A stretch of 64,000 nt of DNA from Turbatrix aceti (Eukaryota > Nematoda > Chromadorea > Rhabditida > Panagrolaimidae): positions 4,597,246 through 4,661,245 of the forward strand of contig OZ017770.1 of NCBI GenBank assembly GCA_963969345.1, in the 5' to 3' direction. How positions within the stretch are numbered: the first letter of the stretch is position 1; every line of letters begins with the position of its first letter. Under the pieces are notes generated by a model. The model had not been told where the DNA came from, did no database searches, and saw only the letters and a program-made list of their open reading frames with translations. Positions 11,778 through 22,637 of this stretch are shown here, one piece after another. The translations under genes and the position numbers were made by a program.

Positions 11778-12737
11778 TGACTTTCAACACTGACACCCTG
11801 ATACTCAACAGACCCTCCATAAAATAGTTTAGCCAACAATTCTCCCTAGTGATTTTATTGTTGTCAACGAACTTTGCATTGATACTTTATTCCCTTTTTT
11901 TCGCTTATAATCAAATTGATGGGTCATGCGACGATAAGTTTTTGAAGACTAACTAACTGTAAAGACGATGCTTCGTAAGGGTAATGACTAACAATAAAAT
12001 GTGTGACATGGTGGTGTTTTTGTTAGCTCAGCAGTTTGACCGAGCTACAGAAAATAATGAGAAGCATAAAAAAGAGGATACTTGTGCCACTCTCCGTTAA
12101 AAAATAATTTAGCCAAATCTCGTGCTCAAAGGTAATTCCCGACTTGGATTCCCGCTTCCTCCCCCGTATTCGAGCTTGGCGTAGTTTTTGCGGAAAAGAG
12201 AAAAGCAGAACAATAAAATTCACTTCCGTGAAGGCTCTGGCCAACCTTTTTTTCTTTCATAAATGTCCTTCTCAATTTTTGTACACAATTTATAAAAAGC
12301 TCTCATGTCACTGCAATTTGTAGTTACGTTGGTCGGTCAGTACAAAAGCGCAATGTTCATGATTTTCAACGCTCAGTAATATTAGTGTAGTGACTGCAAA
12401 TTCTGTTTTTAGTCGGCTATATTTTTTTCCTTTAATCAAAAAAACTGTCATTAGGTTCGGCAAAGAAGAAAACCTTCAAGCCAGCTTAAGGCTCTCATTT
12501 CATCAAAAATGATCGAAGAATCATATGAATTCCACATCTACCGAGAGAAGGTTAACAAGGGCAGACACATCGTGGCTCAAGCAGACAACCCGACCCAGTC
12601 AAATGCAATAAGAAAAAAAAACAAGCTAATAACAACATCATTTATACCAAAACGTCAACCATATGCAAAATGAAACAAAACTGGAAATAATTTATGAAAA
12701 TTTTGAAAAGAAAGAGGAAAATCAATCCTCATGCTGC
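11778..12737. other. Convergent 3' intergenic region
   Basis: This 960-bp stretch lies between the TMEM165 (+) and SEC61A (-) stops. Plus-strand AATAAA motifs occur at about 11994 and 12213. Short open frames here show no domain, signal peptide or splice-supported extension. Confidence 0.5.
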
Positions 12738-14311
12738 TTAGAAGAGTATTCCCGAAACACCCAAGTCCTGTTGTTCTTTAACAAAGATTTCGAAATACTG
12801 ATAAATGATGGTGACTGCCAGCAGGATACCAGTGCCGCTGCCGATGGCACCTAAAACGTAGGCGATAAACTCGTGTTCAGGGAAACCAGGCAAAAAACAT
12901 ACCCATGAAGTCAGCGGTGACGGAGAGAGCGCCAATGCAGAGACCGCCGAAAGCGGCAGCAGTCGGGATATAGCGGTTGAGTTCGTGGATCATGGACTTT
13001 TCACGGTGACCGCGCATCGTCATCTGCTGTTCCTTGAGCTGCTTGGCAACATCGCGGGCGCTCGAGCCAGACACATCGATCCAGGTCTTGGAGAAGAAAG
13101 CGCAGGAGCTGAGCATAAAAACGATGTAGATGATGCAGTGCAGAGGATCCTCGAGAATGTGAGCCAGGGTCTCGGGAGGCGACAGGTAGTAGCAGAGACC
13201 GCCGGTGGGGAAGCTGCGGTAGCTGCCGCTGGCATCAGACCACGTGCCGAGAAGGCTGACGATGATGTTGCCGCCGAACTTGGCAGAAAGCATCTGCGAG
13301 ATGACGTAGAGGTTGGACACAAGGGCGGACTGTAGGATGATGGGGATATTGCTGGTGTAGAAGAGCTTGATCGGGTACGAGCTCTGTTGACCACGGTGAG
13401 CGGAGCTCTTGATCGGGAGATCGACACGGAAGCCTTGGAAGTAGATAACCACCGCGAAAACGAAGACAGTCGCCATCAAGTTCATGAGGTTAGGCAGATT
13501 GTTGCGGTAGAAAGCCTCACGGAGAGCACGGACCTTGTCAGAACGGGTAGCCAGCAGGTGGAACAAAGCAATGATTGCACCTTCAAACTCGGTACCGCGG
13601 CCGGTGTTGATCGTGGCAGGCGAGAAAGCCTTCCAGACGATGGTCTCGCAGATGTTGGTGGCGATGAAAAGCGAGATACCGGAGCCGAGACCGTAGCCTT
13701 TCTGGAGAAGTTCGTCGAGGAGAAGCACAATCAGACCAGCGATGACGAGTTGCAGAACAATGAGCAGGCAGATGCCGGCGCCGATTTCAGACGGGTCACC
13801 GTACATACCAGATCCGACGTAGACGATAGCCTGGCCAATCGTGATGATCATGCCGAAGAGTTTCTGAGCACCGTTGAAGAGAGCGCGCTCACGAGGAGTG
13901 TCTCCGACTTCGATGATCTTGGCGCCAGCGAGAAGCTGCATGATGAGACCGGACGTGACGATGGGCGAAATACCGAGTTCCATGAGCGTACCACGGTTAG
14001 AGGCAAGGATAACGCGAAGCCAGTACAGCGGATCGGCGCTGTCGGTAGACATGATACCTGCAACGTGGCCACAGTCAGAGCTGCAAGTCTGACATCAAAA
14101 CTCACCGAAAAGCGGGATTTGGCAACACACAAGGAAGACGAAAAGTGTAATGGCAGTCCACAGCATCTTTTCTCGGAATTGAATCTTCCGTTGAGGTTTG
14201 GAAACTTCTGGCACGAAGCCGCAGAACGGTTTCACGAATTCGAGAAACTTGACTGAAAAAAGCGAATTTAACACTCATCGAGTCGCATAAACTCAAAAAC
14301 TCACCACCCAT
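12738..14311 (-). CDS. sec61a: SEC61 alpha, pore subunit of the ER translocon
   Basis: Exons 14305-14311, 14106-14252, 12903-14057 and 12738-12850 give 473 residues (human SEC61A1: 476). Nearly every segment is conserved: [20 protein letters not shown], plug-region [51 protein letters not shown], the cytosolic loop [20 protein letters not shown], and the C-terminus [19 protein letters not shown]. It forms the ten-helix protein-conducting channel with Sec61 beta and gamma. The first coding exon is only seven bases (ATGGGTG); its join to TCAAG restores the universal M-G-x-K-F start. Upstream is a TTTTTGTAG acceptor about 23 bp before the ATG. A long antisense open frame covers the gene but is only a codon-bias shadow. 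Confidence 0.97.
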
Positions 14312-16005
14312 GATTGATTCACAATTGAGATCCTACAAAAAGGAAGGAAACGTTAAGTTAAGTCACAAAAATTACAACACGACCGGCTAAAATGTCTGAA
14401 CTGCGACCAACGACTGCAAAAATGCAACGACAAAACAAGAACTTCAACGGCGCAGCTCGAAAGGACCGCCCTTGAAAAACCAACTCATTCAAAACTGCCA
14501 GGTGACGACAGAAAAAAAACACCAGCAACCACGTTGCATTACAAGCTATAAACCTTTAAAGAACACATCATGAAAGGCAAATAATGCACAAATAAGCTAA
14601 AAGAAGACAGGAGAAGGATAGCCATTCGACTGAGAGAAAGAACGCGTCGTCACAAAACTATGTGGGCAATTCTTTAGAGTTAATCGCACTGCAAGACTGC
14701 AAGGTCTAGACACGAAAATGCGCACTGCGTTGTGCAGCGCACGGATAAAAGTAAGCCGGGCTATCCCGTGAAGGCTGCGGGCTGAGATAATGTCGTTCGA
14801 AGTTGCGAACTGATAAAGCAGATCTGGTCGGGATTCTGGCACAGCTTTATTGGCCCGGGCCGGGCTAGAAAAACCAACAGTTTTATTGAGTAAAAACTTT
14901 TTTTTTTCTCAGTTGTTATAAAACAGTTTTTCCGTCAAAAAAAGCGGCTGTGTAGTTTTTTACTAAAAAACGTCAAAACAGTATCTTCATTTGTTATTTA
15001 GCGGGCAGGGCAGAGTTGGGTTCACAATAGCATGCGGGCTGGGATTCCGGGTCAGTGAATGCTCTACAAGTCTGGAAAAGTCGCGCCAAATGTTCCATTT
15101 GTCACCTAGTGTGTGCTAGTTTTCGCTTTCTGTACATGAAAATCGCTTTCATAGTTTGTAAACCCAAAATAACATTTAAAAAAAGGAAACAGGTGGAATG
15201 TGAATTGCCATTTTTAGTCGAAGCCAACAAATATACACTTTTTTATATTTTTCTCGGTAAAAAGCAGCGCTCAAGCCCCAGTAAATGTACTTTTGTTTTT
15301 TGTACGTTGTCACGCGCACATACGTGAGGGATAACCTTTATAGCACGTTACCAAGCTTGTTTACTGGACAGCTGCTTTTTTATAACTTTTTTTTACCGGT
15401 AGTCATGGCAGCTAGGCACAGTAAATTGCATAATACCAAGCATAGTCACCACGTTCCCCATCCAACTGATTATACACTATAATGAACCAATTTATTGCTA
15501 AATAATAGGAAATACGATCACAGGAAACGCCAAGTTATATTGGTGGTTATGATTTTTATGAAAAAAAAATTCATCCGAAGGGTGGAATTCGACACAGAGT
15601 GGGATGAGAGTATCGAGATTTTTATAGTCAGGAGGGATCTGACGTATAGATACGACTTGTGCAAAATACAGGGATCGGAGCATTACACGTGTGTGATTGT
15701 TTACCGCACTGATGGTGGATGCAAGACACGATACAATAGTGTATAGTTTCTGTTAACTTTTTAGCAAATTGCACAGAACGGAAAATCGGGAAAGAAAAGC
15801 TAAGGTGAAACGCTTGCGTAACCTGTAAATAAGGTCTAAAGACCCGGTGGTACTTATTTGGAGCGAAATCAGTTTTTTGTAAAAAAAATAACCTATAACA
15901 AGAAGAAATATGGAAGGGATTAACAAGTGACAACTACCGAATAAAACTGAGTTTTTAAACAACGGGAAGGATGCACTTGAATGATATAGGCACAGATTTT
16001 GGGAG
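14312..16005. other. Intergenic region between SEC61A and the SLC6 gene
   Basis: These 1.7 kb hold the SEC61A promoter and the 3' flank of the SLC6 gene. Short AT-rich open frames occur, for example at 15495-15746, with no family resemblance or splice-consistent neighbours. No RNA gene or repeat was recognised. Confidence 0.5.
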
Positions 16006-19000
16006 CTATTTCTTAGCCTTGTTCTTTTTAGAAGTGTTAACGCTTCCGTCTTCGTTGAAACGAGGAATGGCGGAGGTGCCCGAAGTGCCGTTGTTGTTGT
16101 GCAGTCCGACGCCCACGCTCTGCAGCTCGGAAGCGGTGGATTCAACCATGCGGTTGAAGGAAGGCTCGCTCTTGAGCATGTACGTGGTGCTTGGCGTGGC
16201 CCCGAGGCACTTGGAAGCCGCGGGAATGTCACCTTCAATCTTCCAGATCTTGAACTTGCGAACAAAGTAGATGAAAGGCACGGGGGCCATGGAGAACGCG
16301 ACGAGGAAGAAGGCGACGAACATGGCCCATACCGGGTACGGTGTGGTCACTTGCATGGCCTGAAATTTCTCGTTTAATGATGTTTTTTTTAAATTAAAAT
16401 TTACAGTTTTTGGATCGTATGCGGAATACTTGAGCGGATTGCGGAATGCGTTAACGACAGAAGAAATGAAGAGCAAAAGCATGATGGTGGGCGAGACATA
16501 GCGCCACATGATGATCCAGATCTGATGGGGGCGCTGGCCAGTCATGTCGAGCAAATCATTGGAAAAGCTGAAAAATTGTCTTCAATCATTGCGCGCGAAT
16601 TTAAATCTGATATGCTCACCGTCGATATCCGTAGATGTAAATGACGGCGATGATTTCAAAGAAAGCAACTCCCATAAGAGCGTAGCTACCGGCAAACTGA
16701 TCGAAAAGGGTGACCCAGTACTGTCCAGCATGGGTGGTAAAGATGAGGCCGACGAAGCACGCGCATCCACAGAGTACTGCCGTGAGCACTGGTTTGGTAA
16801 CCGTGATCATGTGGCTGTCGTTGAGGGAAGTAATGACGCCCTCCAGGGTACCGAACATAGATCCGAGACCGAGCATGAGCAGCATGAGGAAGAAGAGCAC
16901 GGCCCAAACCGGAGGAAGCGGGAACTGCAGCATGGCTTCCGTAAACACGACAAACGCGAGACCCGTGCCTTGAGCAGACTAAAAAATATTCTCTTGCACA
17001 TAATTTCATGAATCAAAGTAACCTACCGAAGCAATGATTTCTTCATAGTTGCAATAACTGCTGTGGTTCGACATCAACGGGAATTCACTGTGATGGAAGT
17101 TGAAACTCATCCATGTCAAGTACTCTGTCTGCGTGATTTCTTGTTTCATTGCGTCCAAAGAAGCAAAGGCATCCGGATAGAGTTCCATAAGAGTTGCATA
17201 ATCCCTGAAAATTATTTGGGATGAACTTGAATTTTATTTTGCTAACAAACTTGTCGAGGCATTTGCTGTACGAGTGATGACCCATAAATCCAATTACACA
17301 GAACACCACGATCGCAGTGTACAAAGACGTGAGCAAGTTAGCAGCGGAGAGTTTGATTGTATCATGGATACAGTTATTTTTTGGCTCATTGTACGATCCA
17401 AAAGCGATGAGTCCTAAATTTATTGGTTTTTGTTCATTTGAAATCGATACCCTAAAATTGCATACCTCCAAATCCGAGACCCATACTGTAGAAAATCTGA
17501 GTAGCAGCTTCCAGCCAGACTTCAGGATCTTGCAGTCGTTCAAGCTGAAAAACAAACAAAATTATGAGTAGCGTGGGATGAATTCTATTTTTTTTGAATG
17601 CTCAGCCATGTATGAAACCGGGCTTTTGAAAAATGAGCTGCTTTTTTTCCACAGAGAATATTGAAATTTGTAATTTTGCATAATTAAAAAAATTTGATTT
17701 TTTATTCATGACTTACATCTGGGGTGAACATGTGATGCAGACCCTGTGCGGCACCAGGAAGTGTGATTGACCTAACCAGGAATGCGGTGGTCACGGCGTA
17801 GGGGAACGTTGCAGTGACGTACATAACCTAAAATAATTAATTGACTGTTTTTTTGTCTCTGTTTTGTTCTGTGATGCAAAAAATATGAAAAACAACAAAT
17901 GCATGTTAAACAAGGCAGGAATGAAGTATTTTTCTCAAATTCAAATTTGCAAATTTATGCTGCTCCCCTACTAAAGTTACTAAAGTACAGAGCTTCATGG
18001 CAAAGTGCCATAATTTTTCATCACAAAAAATAATGACGTTTCGTTTTTTTGCCTAGAATGCAAGTATCCTGCTTTAATCTTTTAAAAAGAGCAGTTATAT
18101 GTCTAAAAGAACAACAAAATACATAATTGCCGTTTTCCTTTAAGCCTTTTTGGCGTTATGAATTGTTTGACGTCTTTTGTTTGTTTCTCGACGTAAAATA
18201 TTTTTTCCGCCGGTTTTCTGATCCATGCCAGCTTTAAACCGATCCAGGTGCTAATCAACGAGCAGCAAAATGCAAAAAAATATGTTTACAAATTTTCATT
18301 TGATTTTGTTACTGTATATATCCCTGCATAAGGAGAAAAGTTACAGGATTTTTCTTGAGGATAAACAGCTCTAGAAAATGTCAACGCGTGTCTATAATAA
18401 ACATCTGTGTAAAAAATACATCTGCCCTGCTATGCGATATTATGTAACCTTTGGTGCCCTCGTGCACTCGTAAAGAAAAGTTTGTTAACGATTAGAAACG
18501 TGCTTACTTTTCCACTGCTTTTGATGCCTTTCATTACGCACAGATAGACAAGAGCCCATGACAGCACGAGGAAGACAGTCATGTGATGGGTAAAACCGTC
18601 AAATTCGCCGATCGAGCTGAAAAGTCAACATTAAAAAACTTTTCCCTCTCAATGCATTTTTAAGCCGAGTAAAAATGAATATATTTTTCAACCTTTTCGT
18701 CTGCATTGAGCATTAATGGCTTTCAGCTGACTGTCTGTCTGTCGAGCAGTAGTACAGCAGAACGTGCCAAAAAATGTTTTACCTCTTGTTTTGTTTTTTT
18801 GTTTGTTCAAAACAACAAGAAAAAAAATATGTCAACTCACGAGCTTGTGTCAATTGCTTTGCGGTTCCAATAATAAACCGTCGGTGAGCCTGAGCGGGCG
18901 CATTCTTCATCTATGGTGCCGTTAGCCGTAATTGGACAGGTCTGGAAAAAAAACGCATTGAATGATGTTAAGAGAAGGCAAAAAAGCACGTACGCTCCAT

Positions 19001-20646
19001 GGCAAAACCGGTGTAAACGAGTTGTACAAGTAATAGACACACCACGTAATGATGACATTGTAATACAAGCCGACCAGGAACGAAACAATAGAAGCCGAAA
19101 CACCGATGCCGCCGAGGTAGGGATGAATTGCATTCCAGACTCCAACCGGTCCCGTCCGAAGCCTCTGACCGATTCCGAGTTCGATGAGGAAGAGTGGCAT
19201 GCCTTCGCAAATCATCATAATCAAGTAGGGGATCATAAATGCACCTGAGAATTTATTTATTTATCATTTTGGCTTTCTTAGTTATTTATAGTTTTTTTGC
19301 TATTTATTTTTAGCTGTTTACGTGCCTAAATTGGTATTATCGATTGTCACGTGTAAGCACCGCTGTTTTTGCCATTACCTGCGGGTTTGTATACCTAGTG
19401 AAATCACAAGTTGTTTAAAAAAGAGCCAATTTTGCCTTGTCATGCAGTCCCCCCGACTGATTGACGCTGTCGGAGTGGATCTCGGTAAGCACTCGAGTAT
19501 TTTCTATTAAACAGCTGCTCCGACAAATCCACCCGCACACTTATGCTTGTATAAATTCTCTGTGCACGTGAGAAACCTCTGATGCAACAAAAACTTGTAC
19601 AAAACAATTGTGTGCTGTTGTTTTCTTCCGGAAACAGTGGCGCTTATGTTCTTTTCAGACTTTATACAATTAGTATTAGCATAAGAAACATCGAGATAAG
19701 TGTTCAATCTCGATGGGAATGCAGAGCGTTTGCTTTTATTTGCTTTTTGCGTGGATTAATTGACAATGTGGTCTTAACATCTCACAAGTTGCCAAAAGGC
19801 CGAAACAAACTCAGAATTTAAAAACCATATATTGATTTTTGCATAGTTAATAGTGAAAGCAGTATGCCGGAAAGCTTTTTTCCTTCCGTCAAATTTTGTC
19901 CCTCGCCAGATAAAAATCGGGAGATTCGCATCTGTGGTAGTCAGTTAACAATCAAAAAAGGGCACATGCTTCTGGCGATGCGCTTTTTTATTCTTTGCAG
20001 ATATCAGTAGTGAAAAAGTGTTGAAGATTTTTTTAAATTGCCGGAAGAGTGACAATGCGGCGACGAGTGTTTCCGTTAAACAAATCAAAAATTTACTGGC
20101 ACGCAATTACTACGTGGGGAATTGAAAAGAAAATGAACACAAAAAAATACAAATAAAAAACTATTCATCGGCTTTTATTGAATTTTGTTTTTTTTTAATT
20201 TTTTGAGGTAACAAAAAATGTGATAACAGTATTAATTTTTAGCTCTGTGACATTTGGCACCGGGCTATAGCCTGCATAATTTGTCTTTTTGTTGGGTAAT
20301 AAATTTAAAAAAGTCCGAACAAACCTCCTCCATTCTTCTGACAAAGGTACGGAAAGCGCCAAACGTTTCCAAGACCGACGGCGTACGAGATAACACCCAT
20401 GTAAAACTGGGTTTTGTTGTCCCAGCCTTCACGCTCTTTCACGGGCACAAAGTTATCAGTGACTTCGTCGCTGACATCGTTACTGCTGTTCCCACCTGAA
20501 CGATCGGGGATGCCAAGTGAATCATTGCTAAACGTTACGCGGGATGAGATAGGCTGCTCACCGTCTTCGCTGGTAGCCGCTGCTTCGTAGAGGGCCCGAT
20601 GAGTTCCGTTGGAATCTCCCGGGATACGCAGTAGTTGCTTGTTCAT
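16006..20646 (-). CDS. SLC6 Na+-coupled neutral amino-acid transporter (B0AT/SLC6A15-19 group)
   Basis: Eleven exons (20325-20646, 18994-19244, 18841-18941, 18508-18616, 17717-17827, 17466-17544, 17251-17413, 17027-17204, 16620-16978, 16405-16567, 16006-16359) give 729 residues. TM1 has the Na+-site motif [20 protein letters not shown], followed by [15 protein letters not shown], the TM3 segment [20 protein letters not shown], and a TM6 region [19 protein letters not shown] with [14 protein letters not shown]. This last motif places it with the B0AT-type amino-acid transporters rather than the monoamine or GABA carriers; the substrate is inferred. Hydrophilic N- and C-termini flank 12 helices. 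The start follows a TGTTACAG acceptor by 4 bp. Intron sizes are uneven: 1080, 224, 680 and 172 bp among others of about 50 bp. No transposon was recognised in the long ones. Confidence 0.93.
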
Positions 20647-22637
20647 TGAACTGTAACACATGATGTGATAATGGTGAGGGGGGAAAACAATTGACGGGCT
20701 GTTAAGGCACAAGGAAAAAACACGCAAATATGAGGCTAATTTATCGAAAATTAATTAAAAATACTGAACGTCGGTTGCTTTTAGGTAGACTGCGGGGTTA
20801 AGCGATTAGAACAACAAATTCATCAATCTGTTGAAGCTAAGGATTTATGCGCTTCTCTACAGCAAAAAAACGCGCTAACAAAGTTTTATTTGTTAAAAAT
20901 GAATAGAAGAAACACGGTTGGTTAACAGACTGTACCAAGACTATTCATAATTCGCGGCGAAAAACAGAGCTCAAAAATGGGAAGACAAATACTTTCTTGC
21001 TCGCCAACAAAAATGACGGCATGGCACGTGAGCGTGCACAAAAAAGAAGCATAAAAAAATAAAAACATCAAGTGGAGTTAAAGAAAATTCTGCTCATACA
21101 TGCGACTTGTTTTTTTTAGTTTTTGCATAACCACCCGAATCCCGGCTGATATCCGTCTTTAAGGCCGGTTATAGACCCGCAAAAATTACCTACGCTAGTG
21201 CACGGCAACCCAACCTCTGGCGGAATGACAAAAAGCAGAAATGAATTTGTTGTAAATTGATCTAACAAGCACAATGTCGTCATACATATCATGCACTGAA
21301 AATAAAGTCAACGAGCCCCAGTGGCATGGCATGAATAATCCTGAGGGCTTTAAGGAGGGCAAAAAAACACGACACCAGGAGCGCACAAAAGTAAAGTATT
21401 ATTTTTTCTCGTAGAAATTGACAACGTTGCACTGCATGACTGGTACTTTAAAAAAATTCCCTCCACTATTTAAGCAACGCTAAAAAAAAAGCTTGCGCAG
21501 AGCCCCACAAAGCACACCGCAGTCGGCTTTCCAATGTGCGCAGACAGCCGAAGCATGGAAGATGACTCCACGCAATGACAGGGTCACAAAAATGGCATGC
21601 AAGATAAATGAATGACCAGTTAACAACGTTTTTGATAAAAAAGCAAGGGTCCAGAACGGGAGTAATTTGAAAAAAAAGCATGTGTGTAGTGTAGTAGCAG
21701 AAGGCGAGCGAATTTAGTCTAAGGATTTTATTAGTCTGTCCGCGATGAGAAAGCCGACGTCCTACTGGTGTGCTAGACAACTGGCGAAAAGGAGAGCAAA
21801 GGCTCTGCCAAAAACATTCTGCTAAAAGCAAGATACGGCAGACACGGCGCTATGCACAAGCCTACAACAAAAAGAGATCTAGCTTTATTTTAGCTGAGCC
21901 AACTCATATGCGATGGTCTTACCTCCCATCTACCAAAAGAAGGTGCTGAGATTATTCAAAACTAACATTCACTATGAAATTTAGTTATTCATAAAAAAAT
22001 TTTTAAAAAGCAAAAAAAGCAAAGTTTTGTTCCGTAACCACAATGAAGAGAGGAGAATTTTTTAAGGGGGTTGGAATTGCTAGCTACAATGTGAATGAAT
22101 GCTTGTAAAAAGGGGGGGACATAGACCAAAAAGACTGGGCAGCCTCTTTGGTTTCTGATTCGTAAGCAGACTGATTCCTATGGCCAGAAAGAAATTTTCT
22201 TCGTCATGTTTTTCTGTGCTTTCTTAGAGATCATTTTTTTCACTGCAGAAAAAAATGCACACCTTGGCGCTGCAGATAATGTGTAAAGTGAGCCATTAGC
22301 ATTTCGGAATGTGGGACGATCCCTTTTCCCTACAGATCTTACACTGTCTGCAGAGTCTAGCGCGGCAAAAAAAAATAAAAATATAGACTTCCACAAGAGC
22401 TGGCAAAAATATTTGTGGTATCCTTGTGGTCGATCTTTCGCCGATAAGAATCATGTGGAAGAGCCTCATGATCACCAAAAGCACAGAACTTTGGATCGTG
22501 AAACGCTAAAAAAAAGATCGCGTGCTTTGAGTCAATCGCATTTTCATATCGTTTTTTTATCAGTACAAATGGCGAGGCGCCAATTAAGGGCAGTCTCCTG
22601 GCGTAGGCGAATCAGGTGAAAAATAGACAAAATAAAA
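20647..22637. other. Intergenic region upstream of the SLC6 gene
   Basis: This is a 2.0-kb stretch between the SLC6 start and the stop of the oxygenase-like gene, both minus strand. It is AT-rich with only short open frames lacking homology cues. No tRNA, repeat or splice-consistent exon set was found. It should contain the SLC6 promoter. Confidence 0.5.

Noticed and set aside
13387..14256. 289-codon plus-strand open frame antisense to SEC61A
   Set aside because: It lies entirely over SEC61A, whose conserved protein is unambiguous; the composition (E/D/R-rich) is typical of an antisense shadow.
15495..15746. 83-codon plus-strand frame
   Set aside because: No signal, domain or splice-consistent neighbour; low-complexity start.
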